Part shown: piece by piece, positions 31,090-42,476 of the stretch
How the letters are laid out: every line of letters begins with the position of its first letter
Position numbering within the stretch: the stretch's first letter is position 1
NCBI GenBank assembly: GCA_963854835.1
Contig: OY978527.1
Span: 19,904,845-19,968,844 of the forward strand
Source of the DNA: Megamerina dolium
Taxonomy: Eukaryota; Arthropoda; Insecta; Diptera; Megamerinidae
Direction of reading: 5' to 3'
DNA: 64,000 nt
Notes under the pieces: generated by a model
The model's database searches: none
What the model was told of the DNA's origin: nothing
The model's input: only the letters and a program-made list of their open reading frames with translations
Translations under genes and position numbers: made by a program

Positions 31090-32600
31090 AAGATAATATG
31101 TAAAAATGCATAATAGTTATCGAGATATTGGTAATATTCATAATAAAGGACATAGTTTAGAGAGAAAAAAACCTATTTTTGACCAATGATATAATATGTA
31201 CATCAATATTAACTATATACCCATCATCTAAAATATCGATGAATATTTGTGGAAGTGAATATGCTTAAATGTATTTACACTTTATCCGTCCTGTGAATAT
31301 CTATAGGTCGGTATGTACCACAATTTCAGAGCATACAAGTGTATAGCAATTAATGTAGTTTTTCATCTTCTTCACCTTCACTAGAACTAACATAGTCGGA
31401 TACATGTTTTTGTTTTATTTATTTCTTATGTTTGTTCAAGTATTTTGACGGTTCCATCTATTGTGACTTAAAAATATGACCCAAATTCTAGTAGATCCTA
31501 AAACCTCTTTTGACTTAAAAAGCATTATGTTCCGTTCGCATTCGTATATCGTATATAGTATCAAAATTTCACCACTAGTTTGAAAGATTATGTTGAAACG
31601 TTCTCTGGACAAAAATAAATTTTTTTTCTTAACCCTTTTAGAAACGCCAAAGTGGGTTTTTGTATCATAGCACAGTTGATAATTGTCCGACTTTTGAAAA
31701 TAATAGCTCGTTAAAAAGCTATCAGAGAGAGTTATAATGCCTTCATATATGAATTTGACATTATACGAACCCTTAAAAAATTAAATTCAGTTTCTCCGTT
31801 TCTATCCCTAATGAAAGATTTCCATCATAAAATTAAAAGTAAATCTGGCAACACATGGCTTTAAGTAAAAAATCAAATTGCTGTAAACTTACTTTTTCTT
31901 TTTGGAAGAAAATTTATAAAAAGTAATTTACAATTTACTTTCGGGTTAAAAATATGGGTTTGCATTACAGGCCTCTTTTCAACCTTTCTTTTAATCATCT
32001 TGGTTCAAGATTTATATTCAATTTCGCTTTTTTCATTTTAAAACTCAATAATGATATTTATCTAAACGTTTAAATTTATGAAACGCTGAAATATAAGCGT
32101 TTAGTTTACACACACCGTTAGATAAATGCACCTCGTAAAAAATTTGTATATTAATCCAATGCATTAATGAATGCAAACAAACATTGGTGGTGCTTTCGCA
32201 AGATAATGTGTCTAACTGCCTCAACCGGTTGGGCTAGCGCAATCCTTATTGAACTCATCGCAAGTCAACTTACTGGATGCCATGTAGTTTGTTCTGCGCG
32301 CTATGTCATGGCACCTACATTCTGTAATGCTTGCTATGTCTTGGCGCCTTTATTTTTAATGAGGATCCTAATAGTGGCGACCACCAGGCAACGTCTCCCT
32401 GGCAACCGCTGGGAGGCGGGCGAAAACCTCATCGATTAGAGGTAGTGCGTTGAGTTTGGGATCCGCCACATAAAAACTTCCCCCAATGAAAAATCAAAGG
32501 GCAACGAAATAAAGAAATAAAGTCAAACATAAGCAGCTGTCCATTAAATAGGGTTGCTTACTGCTTTTGCTTAAACTTACAAAATTTGTGTAAATCACTT
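31090..32600. other. AT-rich DNA with a GC-rich block at 32200-32470
   Basis: The block at 32200-32470 is visibly richer in G+C ('ccaccaggcaacgtctccct', 'aaccgctgggaggcgg', 'gggatccgccacataaaaac'). The 90-codon ORF across it has no recognisable domain. It may be the 5' UTR of a LINE family, but this is a guess. Confidence 0.35.
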
Positions 32601-32604
32601 CTCA

Positions 32605-33335
32605 TACATGAAGGCATCAAAATGTTTAAAGGTCTGATGTGTCTTTGATGCAAAAATTGCTCAGAGTTCAACATTCGAAGAAGAAATTCTTATTTTATAG
32701 CATTGTGACTGATGATGAAAGGTGATGATTTCAATAAAATAAATAAATATGTAGCACTTAAAGCCCCAAAGGGCTCAATGCCCGAGCTTCTCTTCCATTA
32801 CTGTTATGCGTCTTAAATTTGGACAGTATTAGAAGGGACCTACTTATTTTAACCGGTTCCGAACGGCAGAACACTTGTGACATCACTTTTTCTGAGCTTT
32901 TGTCACAGAGTTATTTTAGAAACTTTTACATGGAAAGTTGTTCCTGTCGGAAAAATTGCCAATTGCTTGCCGACAGGTTGGTAACATTCGAAAGAAAAAT
33001 TTTATCGATATTAAATTTGTTATGCATCAGCCGGGGATTGAACCACGACCTACAGATCAGAAGGCGAACACACTAACCACTGAGCTACGGCACCCACTGG
33101 ATCTGGAAAACAAGCGCCAAAGTGCCGAGTGGACGATCTCAGACGACCCAAGCTCAAAAATACTCGTTCGGAGAAGTCAAAAATAAAGAAGTGTTCTTTT
33201 AACAGTTCCAAGAGCATTGTCCACAAAAAAATAATTCAACTGGGGCAAACCGTTCATGCACAATTCTATGTTTTGAAGGTTTTGTGTATTGTATTCGTGA
33301 ATGATTTCTTGTCTAAAAGCGCCTTTTATGTATGA
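32605..33335 (+). pseudogene. Mariner transposase relic split by a SINE
   Basis: Before the SINE: KKFLFYSIVTDDER, the region of the first catalytic Asp. After it: DLENKRQSAEWTISDD, SIVHKKIIQLGQTVHAQFY. The order fits one mariner ORF interrupted at 32735. Frameshifts and stops are present, and the remaining catalytic residues are missing. Confidence 0.7.
32735..33097 (-). mobile_element. tRNA-derived SINE, copy f
   Basis: Full-length minus-strand copy ending in GAGCTACGGCACCCAC, inserted inside the mariner relic. Confidence 0.9.
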
Positions 33336-34262
33336 ACCAGACTCGATATTCGTCTGGGATAGTACCGAGAAACTTTTATCATTCCGGAAAAATGAACTCC
33401 CCAATGTATGAAAACATTTTGTCAACGTAGAAGCCGTTCAAATGGCTTGTACCATCATCCTGAAGAACATCGGTCTAGGTGTAAAACACTCATTTAATAT
33501 GCTTTTAGTCCGTGTAACTACTTTGCAGAAAATTAATCTGTGTTGATAAAAAATACTTTTTGATACACCTATTTTTAAAACTGCCTGTTTAATTTAGAAG
33601 GCATATTGTGTATTAGTTTAATCCTTCTTTAAATAGAGAGGAAAACGAAATTTTTTTATGCAAAATTTAATCAAGTTATACGTCGATATTCGTTGGAAAT
33701 CACTGCTTTTAAGTAAAACACAATAATCAAATGCACAGTCATGCAGATTAATTTATCCATAAATAGAATTGTAAGTTAGGATGTACACATATAATTTTCT
33801 TCAGTCTATTGTAGGTATGTGTTCAAAATATCACTAATAAAAACTCTAAAACCAGCTGCCATTACCTACTACACAATAAAATGCTTGCTAAACTTCAAGA
33901 AACTGTATTTTATTTAAATTTCTTAAGGTTTATTTTCTTTTGTCAATTTCAAGTCACGAGAAAAGGAAAAAAAGTTATCGTCAGTTAAGCAAAATGAGAT
34001 TATTTCAAACTTTTGTTCCTCCCGCATGTTTAACTCCTAATATAAATACACAGATTTTTCGCATATCATCCTTCATATACACACACACATATATATACTT
34101 TCAATCAAAGCTAAATTAGGTAGAAATAGTTAACCTACTTATTCTGATGGTTTAAAAAGAAAATTATTATTCATTTTAAAAGGGACTTAAATTAAATACA
34201 ATAAATATATGATAAACGCAAGTAATATAATGAATATGCTGACTACTATAAAAAATACACAT
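33336..34262. other. AT-rich DNA without supported features
   Basis: Nothing beyond short AT-rich ORFs. Confidence 0.4.
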
Positions 34263-34687
34263 AAGGGATGTCAATCCCGGGATCCCGACCTTTTTTAAAT
34301 CCCGAAATAAATTTCGGGCTTATTTATAAATAATAAAGGGATTTTCGGGATTGCGAAGCATGCAAAATGAAGACAGAAAAATCCCTATTTATAGCAAAAA
34401 AGCGACATTGAAAATCACTATGTGTTTGTGATAGAGATCAGCAGTTTTTATTTATCATAGACAGATTAATATGCAATAAGTTCAGGTCTAGATTGAAATA
34501 CAACACCTTAAATAGTTTAGTATTTTGTTTAGATTATTTTTCAACAGTAATACAGAGAAGTTAGAAAAAATATAGCTACTTTTGCAGACGCACCGACGAT
34601 AAGTTATATTGATATAAATTCATAGAGATACTTGTTACAACTATATGAAAATGGAGATTATGCATTTAATGGGGTTTGAGGGTCGAG

Positions 34688-35258
34688 TTATTTAATTGTG
34701 GCACTTATAAGCCCCGAAGGGTTCTTTGGCTGAGTTTCTCTTCTAGTACTGTAAACCATGTTAAATTTTGGATAGTATGGATCATTTTAGCCGGTTCCGA
34801 ATGGCAGAACACTTGTGACATCACTTTTTTTTAGCTTTGTCACAGATTGCAGCTTTTGCATAGCAAATTGTTACTTTCGGAAGAATTCCGAATTGCCTGC
34901 CGATAGGTGGGCACCGTTCGAAAGAAACTTCTCTTCGATATTAACTCAATAATGACGATACCTTAAATTACGAAGTAAAAATATGATAGGTTGTGATAGG
35001 ACATAGAAGCACAATTGTAAAGGAAAAATAATAATAAAATCTTTCGCCGATGTGGGTGGGGCTACCTGTTACATACATGTAACAACAGACCGGATATAGT
35101 ATATGAAATAAAATGATTATAAAATGGTAAAATTGAAACAGTATGCTCATGACACATGTATGTATCATATATCGTTAATGGGTTAAAGTTGTGCTTCAGC
35201 CCGGGATTGAACCCATAAAAATCAGAAGTAAAACGCACTAACCACTGAGCTACTTCAC
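34688..35258 (-). mobile_element. tRNA-derived SINE, copy g, diverged and interrupted
   Basis: The tail and body at 34688-34944 and the tRNA-like head at 35183-35258 belong to one minus-strand SINE. A 238-bp element between two TTAA copies interrupts it exactly at the 'gatattaaattt' site of the family sequence. More diverged than the other full copies. Confidence 0.85.
34945..35182. mobile_element. piggyBac-like MITE (TTAA target)
   Basis: Flanked by TTAA on both sides (34941-34944, 35183-35186). Terminal inverted repeats are left CTCAATAATGACGATA, right (inverted) CCCATTAACGATA. TTAA duplication is diagnostic of the piggyBac superfamily. Non-coding. A stretch at 60317 begins with the same TTAACCCATTAACGA end. 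Confidence 0.8.
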
Positions 35259-35609
35259 TATGTATTATTTCTGTAATTTGGTCGCAGAAGTCTGTAAATA
35301 AGACTAAGTAATACTAAATATTTGTGAATTATTTATGAATAACATTTTAATATTTGTTTGTTAATTGTGTTACAAAATTAACTTATGTTTTGTAAGCAAT
35401 TAACTACAAATTATATTAGTTGAATATACATGTGTATGTAATAACTTTTTAGAAAATATAGATTTGCTTGAACGCGTTTTTGTTTCTTTTTAATATAAAA
35501 AGTAATACATATATACGTAGGCCTCTGTTGTAAAAAGTTGCATTGACTTGATCTTTTAGTTTAACATACATAAATATGTATTAATACTTTCCGCTTACTT
35601 ACTACTTAC

Positions 35610-36511
35610 TTATGTGGCCATAACAACCGAATATCGATTTAGGCCGAAAAATAACATGCTTCGCCAGCCATCTCTGTTCTTCGCTAGCTGGCGCCAGTTA
35701 GAAATTCCAAGCGCCGTCAGGTTCTCCAGTACTTGGTCTTTCCACCGGAGGTTTGGTCTTCCTCTTTTGCGTCGTCCTCCAGCGGGTTCCGAATATAACA
35801 CCTTCTTAGCTGGAGCGTGTTCTTCCATTCGCTCGACATGACCTAGCCAGCGCAGCCGCTGGATTTTGATGCGCTTTACTATGTCAATATCGGCATACAG
35901 CTCGTACAGCTCATGGTTGTACCTTATTCGGTACTCGCCACCAAAGCAAATAGGTCCAAAGATCTTGCGTAGGACTTTTCTCTCGAAAACTCTAAGTATT
36001 CGCTCATCCGAGGTGGAAATTGTCCAGGCTTCAGCGCCATATGTTAGGACAGGCATGATGAGAGACTTGTAGAGTGTAGTTTTCGTTCTTCGAGAGAGGG
36101 CTCGACTTCTCAATTGCTTACCCAGCCCAAAGTAACACCTGTTAGCAAGAGTTATCCTACGCATGATCTCCAAGCTGACGTCATTACTGCTGTTAATGCT
36201 GGTTCCAAGATAGACAAAGTCCCTTACTACTTCAAAAGCGTAGTTGTCAACAGTGACGTGCTGTCCAAGACGCCGGGACTCTTTGTTTGTTGACACTAGA
36301 TACTTCGTCTTGCCCTCGTTCACCGTGAGACCCATCCGACGCGACTCTCTTTCCAACTCTGAGAATGCTGCACTGACTGCTCGCGTGTTCATGCCGATTA
36401 TGTCAATATCGTCGGCATACGCTAACAGCATGACACTTTTGTTGAAGATAGTGCCATTATGTCGTAGATCAGCAGCTCGTATTATTTTCTCCATAATAAG
36501 ATTGAAGAATT
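35610..36511 (-). pseudogene. RTE-like LINE reverse transcriptase, 5' truncated
   Basis: A 294-codon open frame starts FFNLIMEKIIRAAD. It contains the RT active site LLAYADDIDIIG, then GLTVNEGKTKYLV, FVYLGTSINSSNDVS, LMPVLTYGAEAW-like text (LIMPVLTYGAEAW), IQRLRWLGHVERM and GRRKRGRPNLRWKDQV. These are the C-terminal half of an RTE-like RT. The frame is intact through its C-terminus, but the endonuclease and N-terminal RT are missing: truncated near 36511, where a stop precedes in frame. 5' truncation is normal for LINE insertion. Located inside the hAT-flanked composite. Confidence 0.85.
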
Positions 36512-36809
36512 ACGCTTAAATTGTACGAGATTAGAAAATATTCTTGTTATTTTTTTATCGAGCTTTTTCCACGTATAAGATACTTTATCATGAATGAAAT
36601 AATTTTCACTTTAAATAAAAAAGTATATTTAAGACCCATTTTTTATTATTTCTCAAACAATATTGATGCATTTTTTTCGAGTTAATTTATTACAGAATTA
36701 TGCACATCTAAATCCCGGGACTAATCCTGGGATTCCGGGATTGTTATAACGAGATCCCGAAAAACCCGGGATCGTAAAAACTGAAAAAATTTGCATCCCT
36801 AATACAGAT

Positions 36810-37305
36810 ACATGTCCAACGCGCCAAATGAAGTGCTACTACATACTAGTTCTTGCTACCCACTAATGTCACATGTCACTATTTTATAACTATAAAACAA
36901 TCAAGGTAAGATAATAAAATAAGCAGTATCTTCGCCCTCCCTCTACCACATTATTTTTATCAATACTATGTACATATATATATAATATATATGTATGTTA
37001 CAAATACTCGTACATGTGTTTAGTACCATGTACAATATAGCATTTGTATATACCTAACTAAAAGCAATTGACCATCATAATGCATCCATTATCAACGTCA
37101 TCATCACCATCATTATATAAAACTGTAGAATGTCAAGATTATAAATATGCAATAATAATTCTATGTATAATATATGGTATATAGTACTAGTACCTAGTAG
37201 CAATAGCTACAACGGAAGACGATAGTTAAGATCTCATATAGGAGTATATATGGAGACATACATATACATTTATCAGCATAATATTTTATATACCATAGCA
37301 TTATA
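36810..37305. other. AT-rich DNA without supported features
   Basis: Includes short (AT)n and (TCA)n-like stretches only. Confidence 0.4.
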
Positions 37306-37578
37306 CACTTTGCAGAAAAAGTGTACGTACAAGAAGTAAACAATTCTTCGCTGCACTAAATACCAAAAAGGAAATAATTTTTTTCAATAGAAATTATTTT
37401 TTATTTAAATGTTAGAGTATTATGTACACTTTAAGCCTAAATACATTAAATTATAATGTACAGAAAAATTATGAGAAATAAAAGAATTCAAAAGCACCTG
37501 TTAATTGGTCAGAAAAAGTCTACGTACAAAGATAAGATTATATGATAAATTATTGTTTTTTGTGGGTTTTTGAAAAGA

Positions 37579-39145
37579 TTAGTAGCTGGTTGGGTAGCCT
37601 TTCCGTTTTAGGACTTCTTGCAATCGGTTTGGCATAGACCTGACTAACTTGGAAGTGTCCTCCATTGAAATTTTGTGCCACTCATCTAAAATCACATTTT
37701 TAAGCATTTGCTTGGAGGTGATGGTGTGCTGCCTTATCCTGCGCTCAAGTAAATTCCACAAATGTTCAATAGGATTAAGATCCGGTGATTGTGGAGGGGT
37801 CTTGCATTGATGCGGGACATTATATAATATCTAAAGCTTCACTTTATGGGCAGTATGCTTTGGGTCGTTATCCTCTTGAAAGTGCCAGCCAGAACCTAGG
37901 CCGAGATTTACAGCACTCTGCTTCAAATTTTCTTTTAAAATATTTAAATAAGCTCTCTGATCAATAATTGACTCAATGAACACCAAATTGCCGACTTCAT
38001 TAGCAGCCATACATCTCCACACCACAATACCACCTCCGCCATGTTTAACCGTGCCCACAAGATTTTGCGCATGAAGGGCTGTACATGGTTTCCACCACAC
38101 AAGCTGACGGCCTTTAATACCAAAGAGGCAAAACTTGCTCTCATCTGAGGATAACATCTTCTCCCAGAACTCTGGCGGCTTATTTATATATTGTTTGGCA
38201 AAATAAATTCGTTTTTGTCGGTTTATGAGCGAAATAAACGGCTACGCGCTACGCGGCCACGACAGTTATAGCCTAGACAGACGGCAGCCTAATTCCGGAT
38301 TACCGAGTTAATTCGAAATAACTCGGGCATTAACTTCAGCTAATCCGCATAAACTCTATGAGTTAGTTCTCAAAATAAAAGAGGATTAGGTCAATTTGCG
38401 CTGGCAACACCGCTGAAAATTGTCTATTGTGAATTTTTCTCCATCCATTTTACAAACCATTAGGTGTGTTTGCTAACAAAAAACTTTCAACAATTGTTAA
38501 CAGTTTTCAACATGAAAAGTGTTGGCGAACAAATAAATCCAGCTGTCAATTACGAACGGTGAATGTCAATTTACAAGTTTCTGATAGTTTTCAGTTCACG
38601 TACTTCTTGAAGATTTTCTCATATCGAGAGTGATAGATGATAAATTGATAGTGATAATAATGTAAGTGGACAGACCTAATAAAACAGCAATCAGCCGTTT
38701 AGTTAATCCGCAATACTGCCGTCTGTCAGGTTATTATTTTATTCGGATTAAGTGCGCCTGTAATCCGGAATTAGGCTGCCGTCTGTCTAGGCTATTAGCT
38801 TCTTTTTTAATTTTGCGCACGGTGTCGTTATGCATGGTTTTGTTAAACTGTTCCTTAACATTTTGAGCAATTTTCATTGCGGTCAGTCGAGAATTATCCT
38901 GAACAAGCCGCAAAACACATTTTTTTCTCGTTGGGTCAGAATAGGAGGTCGTCCTGAACGCGGTTGCGACACAAAAGTCCAGTTTTTTGAAATTATTCAT
39001 CACCATTTGAATTGTGGGGTGCGCTCTCCCAAGGGTTTTAGCAATTTCACGGAAAGTTTGGCCTTCTTTCCATAATTTTATTATAATTTTCCGTTCTTCA
39101 ACTCCAATTTCCTTTCTTTTTGAATTTGTCTTTATTAAACTTCTT
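37579..39145 (-). pseudogene. Tc1-type transposase, broken and interrupted
   Basis: N-terminal helix-turn-helix near 39110-39010 (GVEERKIIIKLWKEGQTF, REIAKTLGRAHPTIQ), linker QPRSGRPPILTQRE in a shifted frame, and KKCVLRLVQDNSRLTAMKIA. After the MITE the catalytic part follows: LSSDESKFCLFG, GWHFQEDNDPKHTA and PPQSPDLNPIEHLWNLLE, keeping D, D and E of the DD34E triad. It ends KRKGYPTSY at 37579. Frameshifts and the insertion inactivate it. Confidence 0.85.
38269..38794. mobile_element. MITE with perfect 35-bp TIRs and TTA target duplication (PIF/Harbinger-like)
   Basis: Both ends begin TAGCCTAGACAGACGGCAGC and match for 35 bases. TTA lies on both sides (38266-38268 and 38795-38797). Removing the element and one TTA restores the Tc1 transposase frame (..KKEA-NCRGRV..), which proves the insertion point. 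A 3-bp TTA duplication fits PIF/Harbinger. Non-coding. Confidence 0.88.
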
Positions 39146-39487
39146 GAAATAGATTATTCAAAGCACAAAATCGAACCACGATACGCATTAAATATTTAAC
39201 TTGTGAAAAAAACTTTTGATGGCACGAGCGATCGAGCAAATGAGCGGCGAAGTCCCGTTTTCGTTTCTGTACGTAGACTTTTTCTGACCAATTAACAGGT
39301 GCTTTTGAATTCTTTTATTTCTCATAATTTTTCTGTACAATATAATTTAATGTATTTGGGCTTAAAGTAAACATAATACTCCAACTTTTAATTAAAAAAT
39401 AATTTCTTTTGAGAAAACTTGTTTCCTTATTGGTATTTAGTGCAGCGAAGTGTTTACTTCTTGTATGTACACTTTTTCTGCTAAGTG

Positions 39488-40129
39488 TATATATTCTTAA
39501 ACGACAAATGACGAAAACAACAGTAGCAGCAGCAAAGAAATGATTTGAGCTTGACTATATTTAGTATAAAGCAGCAAATCACACATTTGGATACATAAAT
39601 ATTCAGGTATTATATGCATTCAGCTATAGCGCTCGCCGCTGTAAATGTGGTTAAATGTATGGCCGACCCTCATTCCTTCCAAACGAAATGACCAAAAAAC
39701 ATTTGGAAATCTACAAATAACAAATAACCATGACTAACTCTCCCTAAATTTTCCCCCCTCAACATTTTCTCCAAACATATTTACTCTCTATATCCATCAA
39801 GGGATAGGGGACTCCCAAAAATGTTCCGGAAATGTTTTTGAAAATCGACAATAACTGCCACCAATCCAACAATCACCCCTAGAGCAATGAAATGTATTAC
39901 TTTTTTTTCATATATTTATTGATTAATTGTATCTTTCTTATTTGGAAATTTACAATTTATATTCAAATCTTAAAAAAAAAGACTATTATAATAGCAATCT
40001 GCTTAAGGAATAACATTTAATGACCTACTACAAAAAATCACAAAGCAAAGATTTACAATTTACAACTGAATTTTTTTTTTAATTATGTTAACATAAGAAA
40101 CTTTCTCTTTAATCTATTGATTTTAGAAG
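39488..40129. other. AT-rich DNA with a repeat fragment
   Basis: The stretch at 39750-39910 is an inverted member of the 'ctctagg' family ('tgaaaatcgacaata', 'cacccctagagcaatgaaatgt'). No gene. Confidence 0.4.
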
Positions 40130-41510
40130 CCACAAACAGCTGTTTCGCCTTAGGATTTGGAGACCGTGCGAATTTGAAGGCCATTGTGAATGTGTATGTT
40201 TTTAATTGATTTATGGACGGACAATTATGTGCATAGAAATTATCTCGGAGTTACATTACACTACCAAAAAAATTTGAAATTGTATGACATGGTTTTGGGA
40301 ATGAAATCCATGGATTTTGAGTGTTTAACTGGTATAAATAATATGGGTATAAATAATATGGGGAAAAATTAAATTCGTGACAGACAGGGGATCAAACGTC
40401 GTGAAAGCCTTGGAGAATAATATTCGTTTAAACTGCAGCAGCCATTTATTCGCAAACGTCTTGGAACATTCCTTTAAGGAAACCGCAGAGCTGACAGAAC
40501 TTGTAGAGAAGTGCAAAAAAATTTTTTAATTCTTCAAAAAAGCCAACTTGCAGCATCAGTTACGAACTTCTTTAAAAAAACGAATGTGCCACGCGCTGGA
40601 ATTCCAACTTCACTATGTTTAAGTCAATAGTAGACAATTGGTTCCAAATTAACGAGATACTCAAAGAAAAGGAAGAAATCCAAGATTATTACTAATAAGT
40701 ATTTCAACGCTTAAACAGCTAGTTGACTTATGCGGTGATTTTGAAATTATATTTAAGAAATTAGAACTTTGTAGCTCTCCCTCTTTGCGTTTCCTTATTC
40801 CGTCAATTCAAAAAACTGAGCACCTGTGTGTGCCTAAAGACACAGACGTAGCTGCCATATTATAATTGAAAGAAAAAATTATTGAAAATGTGTATAAAAC
40901 ATGGGTTACAAATCTGAGTCTATGGCAAAAAACTGCTTTCTTTTTATATCCACCAGCTTTAAATATGCAACCAACCGACCTAAGTGATATTAAGAATTTT
41001 TGCATTTCTCTAATTGACAATTTATATAAATTTACTACCACATCACCATCATTCCATTCTATTCCAGCCAGTCCATGTACACCTTCGTCCGATTCCATTT
41101 CACAATTTTCATTTACTGAAAGAAATTTCCCAACAGAATTGGATGCAGAATCTGTAAATCAATTGCCACTTAATAGGGTGTTCATTGTTTTTTTCCCTGA
41201 CTTATTTAAAAAACCAGCATTGAGCACTATAGAAACACCTACAGACGAGGTAAATAGATATTGTAAGGAAAATGTTCAAATAACAGAGGACTTCGATGTA
41301 CTCAAATGGTGGAAATTAAATGAAAAGTCTTACCCACATTTATCTGAAGTTGCACTACAAGTTCATTCAATTCCTGTCAGTAGGGCAGCCGCTGAACGAG
41401 CTTTTTCATTATCTGGTAACTTAATAGCCGAGAAAAGAAACCGACTTGGGCCTAAATCTGTAGACAGCTTGTTATTTCTAGATTCATACTTCAAGAATTT
41501 TCAAAACTAA
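40130..41510 (+). pseudogene. hAT transposase, partly decayed
   Basis: IDLWTDNYVHRNYLGVTL (about 40205-40260) matches the first catalytic Asp region of hAT transposases, and FVTDRGSNVVKALE (near 40375-40415, in a shifted frame) the second. Degraded text continues to 40866. From there 214 uninterrupted codons give the C-terminal half, including KWWKLNEKSYPHLSEVAL, VHSIPVSRAAAERAFSLSG and EKRNRLGPKSVDSLLFL: the hAT dimerisation domain with its RAF-S.(A/G) core. The N-terminal BED finger was not found. Frameshifts and stops before 40866 rule out a functional protein. The minus-strand ORF at 40808 is a shadow. Confidence 0.85.
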
Positions 41511-41732
41511 ATACTACATTTAATCATTTAATATAATTAATATGGACTAAAGTTTTTCTTTATTTATATTATTTATTTTACTTATAATTTATAAATGAAC
41601 ATTTATTTATATTATTTTGTTTGTTAAATACTATTCTTGCTTTCGTGCTTATATTTATATAAAAAAATTAAATAAGAAAATAAATATTGTTGTGTTATTA
41701 TATTATTTTGCTTTTGCTTCTATTTGGTCTCC

Positions 41733-41749
41733 CTCTCTCTCTCTCTCTC
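41733..41749 (+). repeat. (CT)n microsatellite
   Basis: Alternating CT with one variant at the start. Confidence 0.85.
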
Positions 41750-42167
41750 ACTTCCTTCCTCTTGTATATGCGTTCAATTTTGCTTATTGTGTTTTCTTCT
41801 TAATCAATATAATCGGTGTTGAGTCGAACGAACAATCACCCGAAATGATTGGTATGAATCCGACCGATGATTAAAATCACACAGCCAACAAGAACCACAT
41901 GGTTTGATTGATTTAAAATCAACAGCGAATATGTGTGTTTGATCAAGTTTGAGCGCTTGAACGCAGGGGCATATTTTTTAGAATGCTAATTACGTATGAA
42001 TGTTTTTTCAATCATCCTTTGCCGTTCTCTGATACATACGCATATGTGGATCGTGTACATACGTACACACATAAATACATACATACACACATGTGGTTTG
42101 AATATATTATTGTATGTTATATGTTGGTATGTGGGTAGATTGATATGTGGCTAGTATTAGAAAAGTG

Positions 42168-42200
42168 ATATATAAGCTGCCAGCTTACTGAACGCAGTTG
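42168..42200 (+). promoter_or_regulatory. TATA-like promoter candidate
   Basis: ATATATAA at 42168-42175 lies about 25-30 bp before 'cttactgaacgcagttg', which could act as an initiator. It may belong to an LTR or other retroelement leader. Weak evidence only. Confidence 0.2.
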
Positions 42201-42476
42201 CTTTTTAGTTGTGAGTCTTGTACCTAGTTGTGAAGTGCTAGCGTGTAAGAAATTGTAAAATACTGCGATCCTTACGAGGCCCTTAGGTCTAGGTGCGAAT
42301 CTCGTGCATTACATCCTTGAGTCTAGCTGTTAGGTACTTAGTGAGTGTTGTGGAAAAATAATTCGCAACACAGAAATACTAAATTGTTTCAACTTTCACC
42401 ATATAACAAGATTGTCATATTCAATCAGTCCTTCAGATATATCAAGGAAAAATGGATCAGGGCTAAAGCCGCGATG

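Larger units (their letters stand above)
34263..36801. mobile_element. hAT-type composite element carrying nested insertions
   Basis: Ends AAGGGATG.. and (inverted) TAGGGATG.., with G/C-rich 'cccgggat' subterminal motifs on both sides. The flanking 8-mers ATACACAT (34255-34262) and ATACAGAT (36802-36809) agree at seven of eight positions, as expected for hAT. The interior holds a SINE (itself carrying a TTAA-type MITE) and an RTE-like LINE fragment. No hAT transposase was recognised inside. Confidence 0.75.
37306..39487. mobile_element. Tc1-type transposon with long inverted repeats (IR/DR type)
   Basis: Inverted repeats of about 225 bp flanked by TA. Each carries two similar motifs, an outer CAGAAAAAGTGTACGTAC (near 37313; right end near 39470) and an inner CAGAAAAAGTCTACGTAC (near 37510; right near 39280), as in IR/DR Tc1 relatives. 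It encodes a minus-strand transposase relic and is split by a 526-bp MITE. Without the MITE the element is about 1.65 kb. Confidence 0.9.
41511..42476. other. AT-rich DNA, TA-rich spacer and a promoter-like stretch
   Basis: Holds a CT microsatellite at 41733-41749 and a TATA-like box near 42168. No gene supported. Confidence 0.4.

Noticed and set aside
35614..36519. Plus-strand ORFs opposite the RTE-like RT
   Set aside because: The minus strand has the clear RT motifs; the plus-strand frames are shadows.
40808..41098. Minus-strand ORF opposite the hAT transposase
   Set aside because: The plus strand encodes the hAT C-terminal domain; the opposite frame has no recognisable content.
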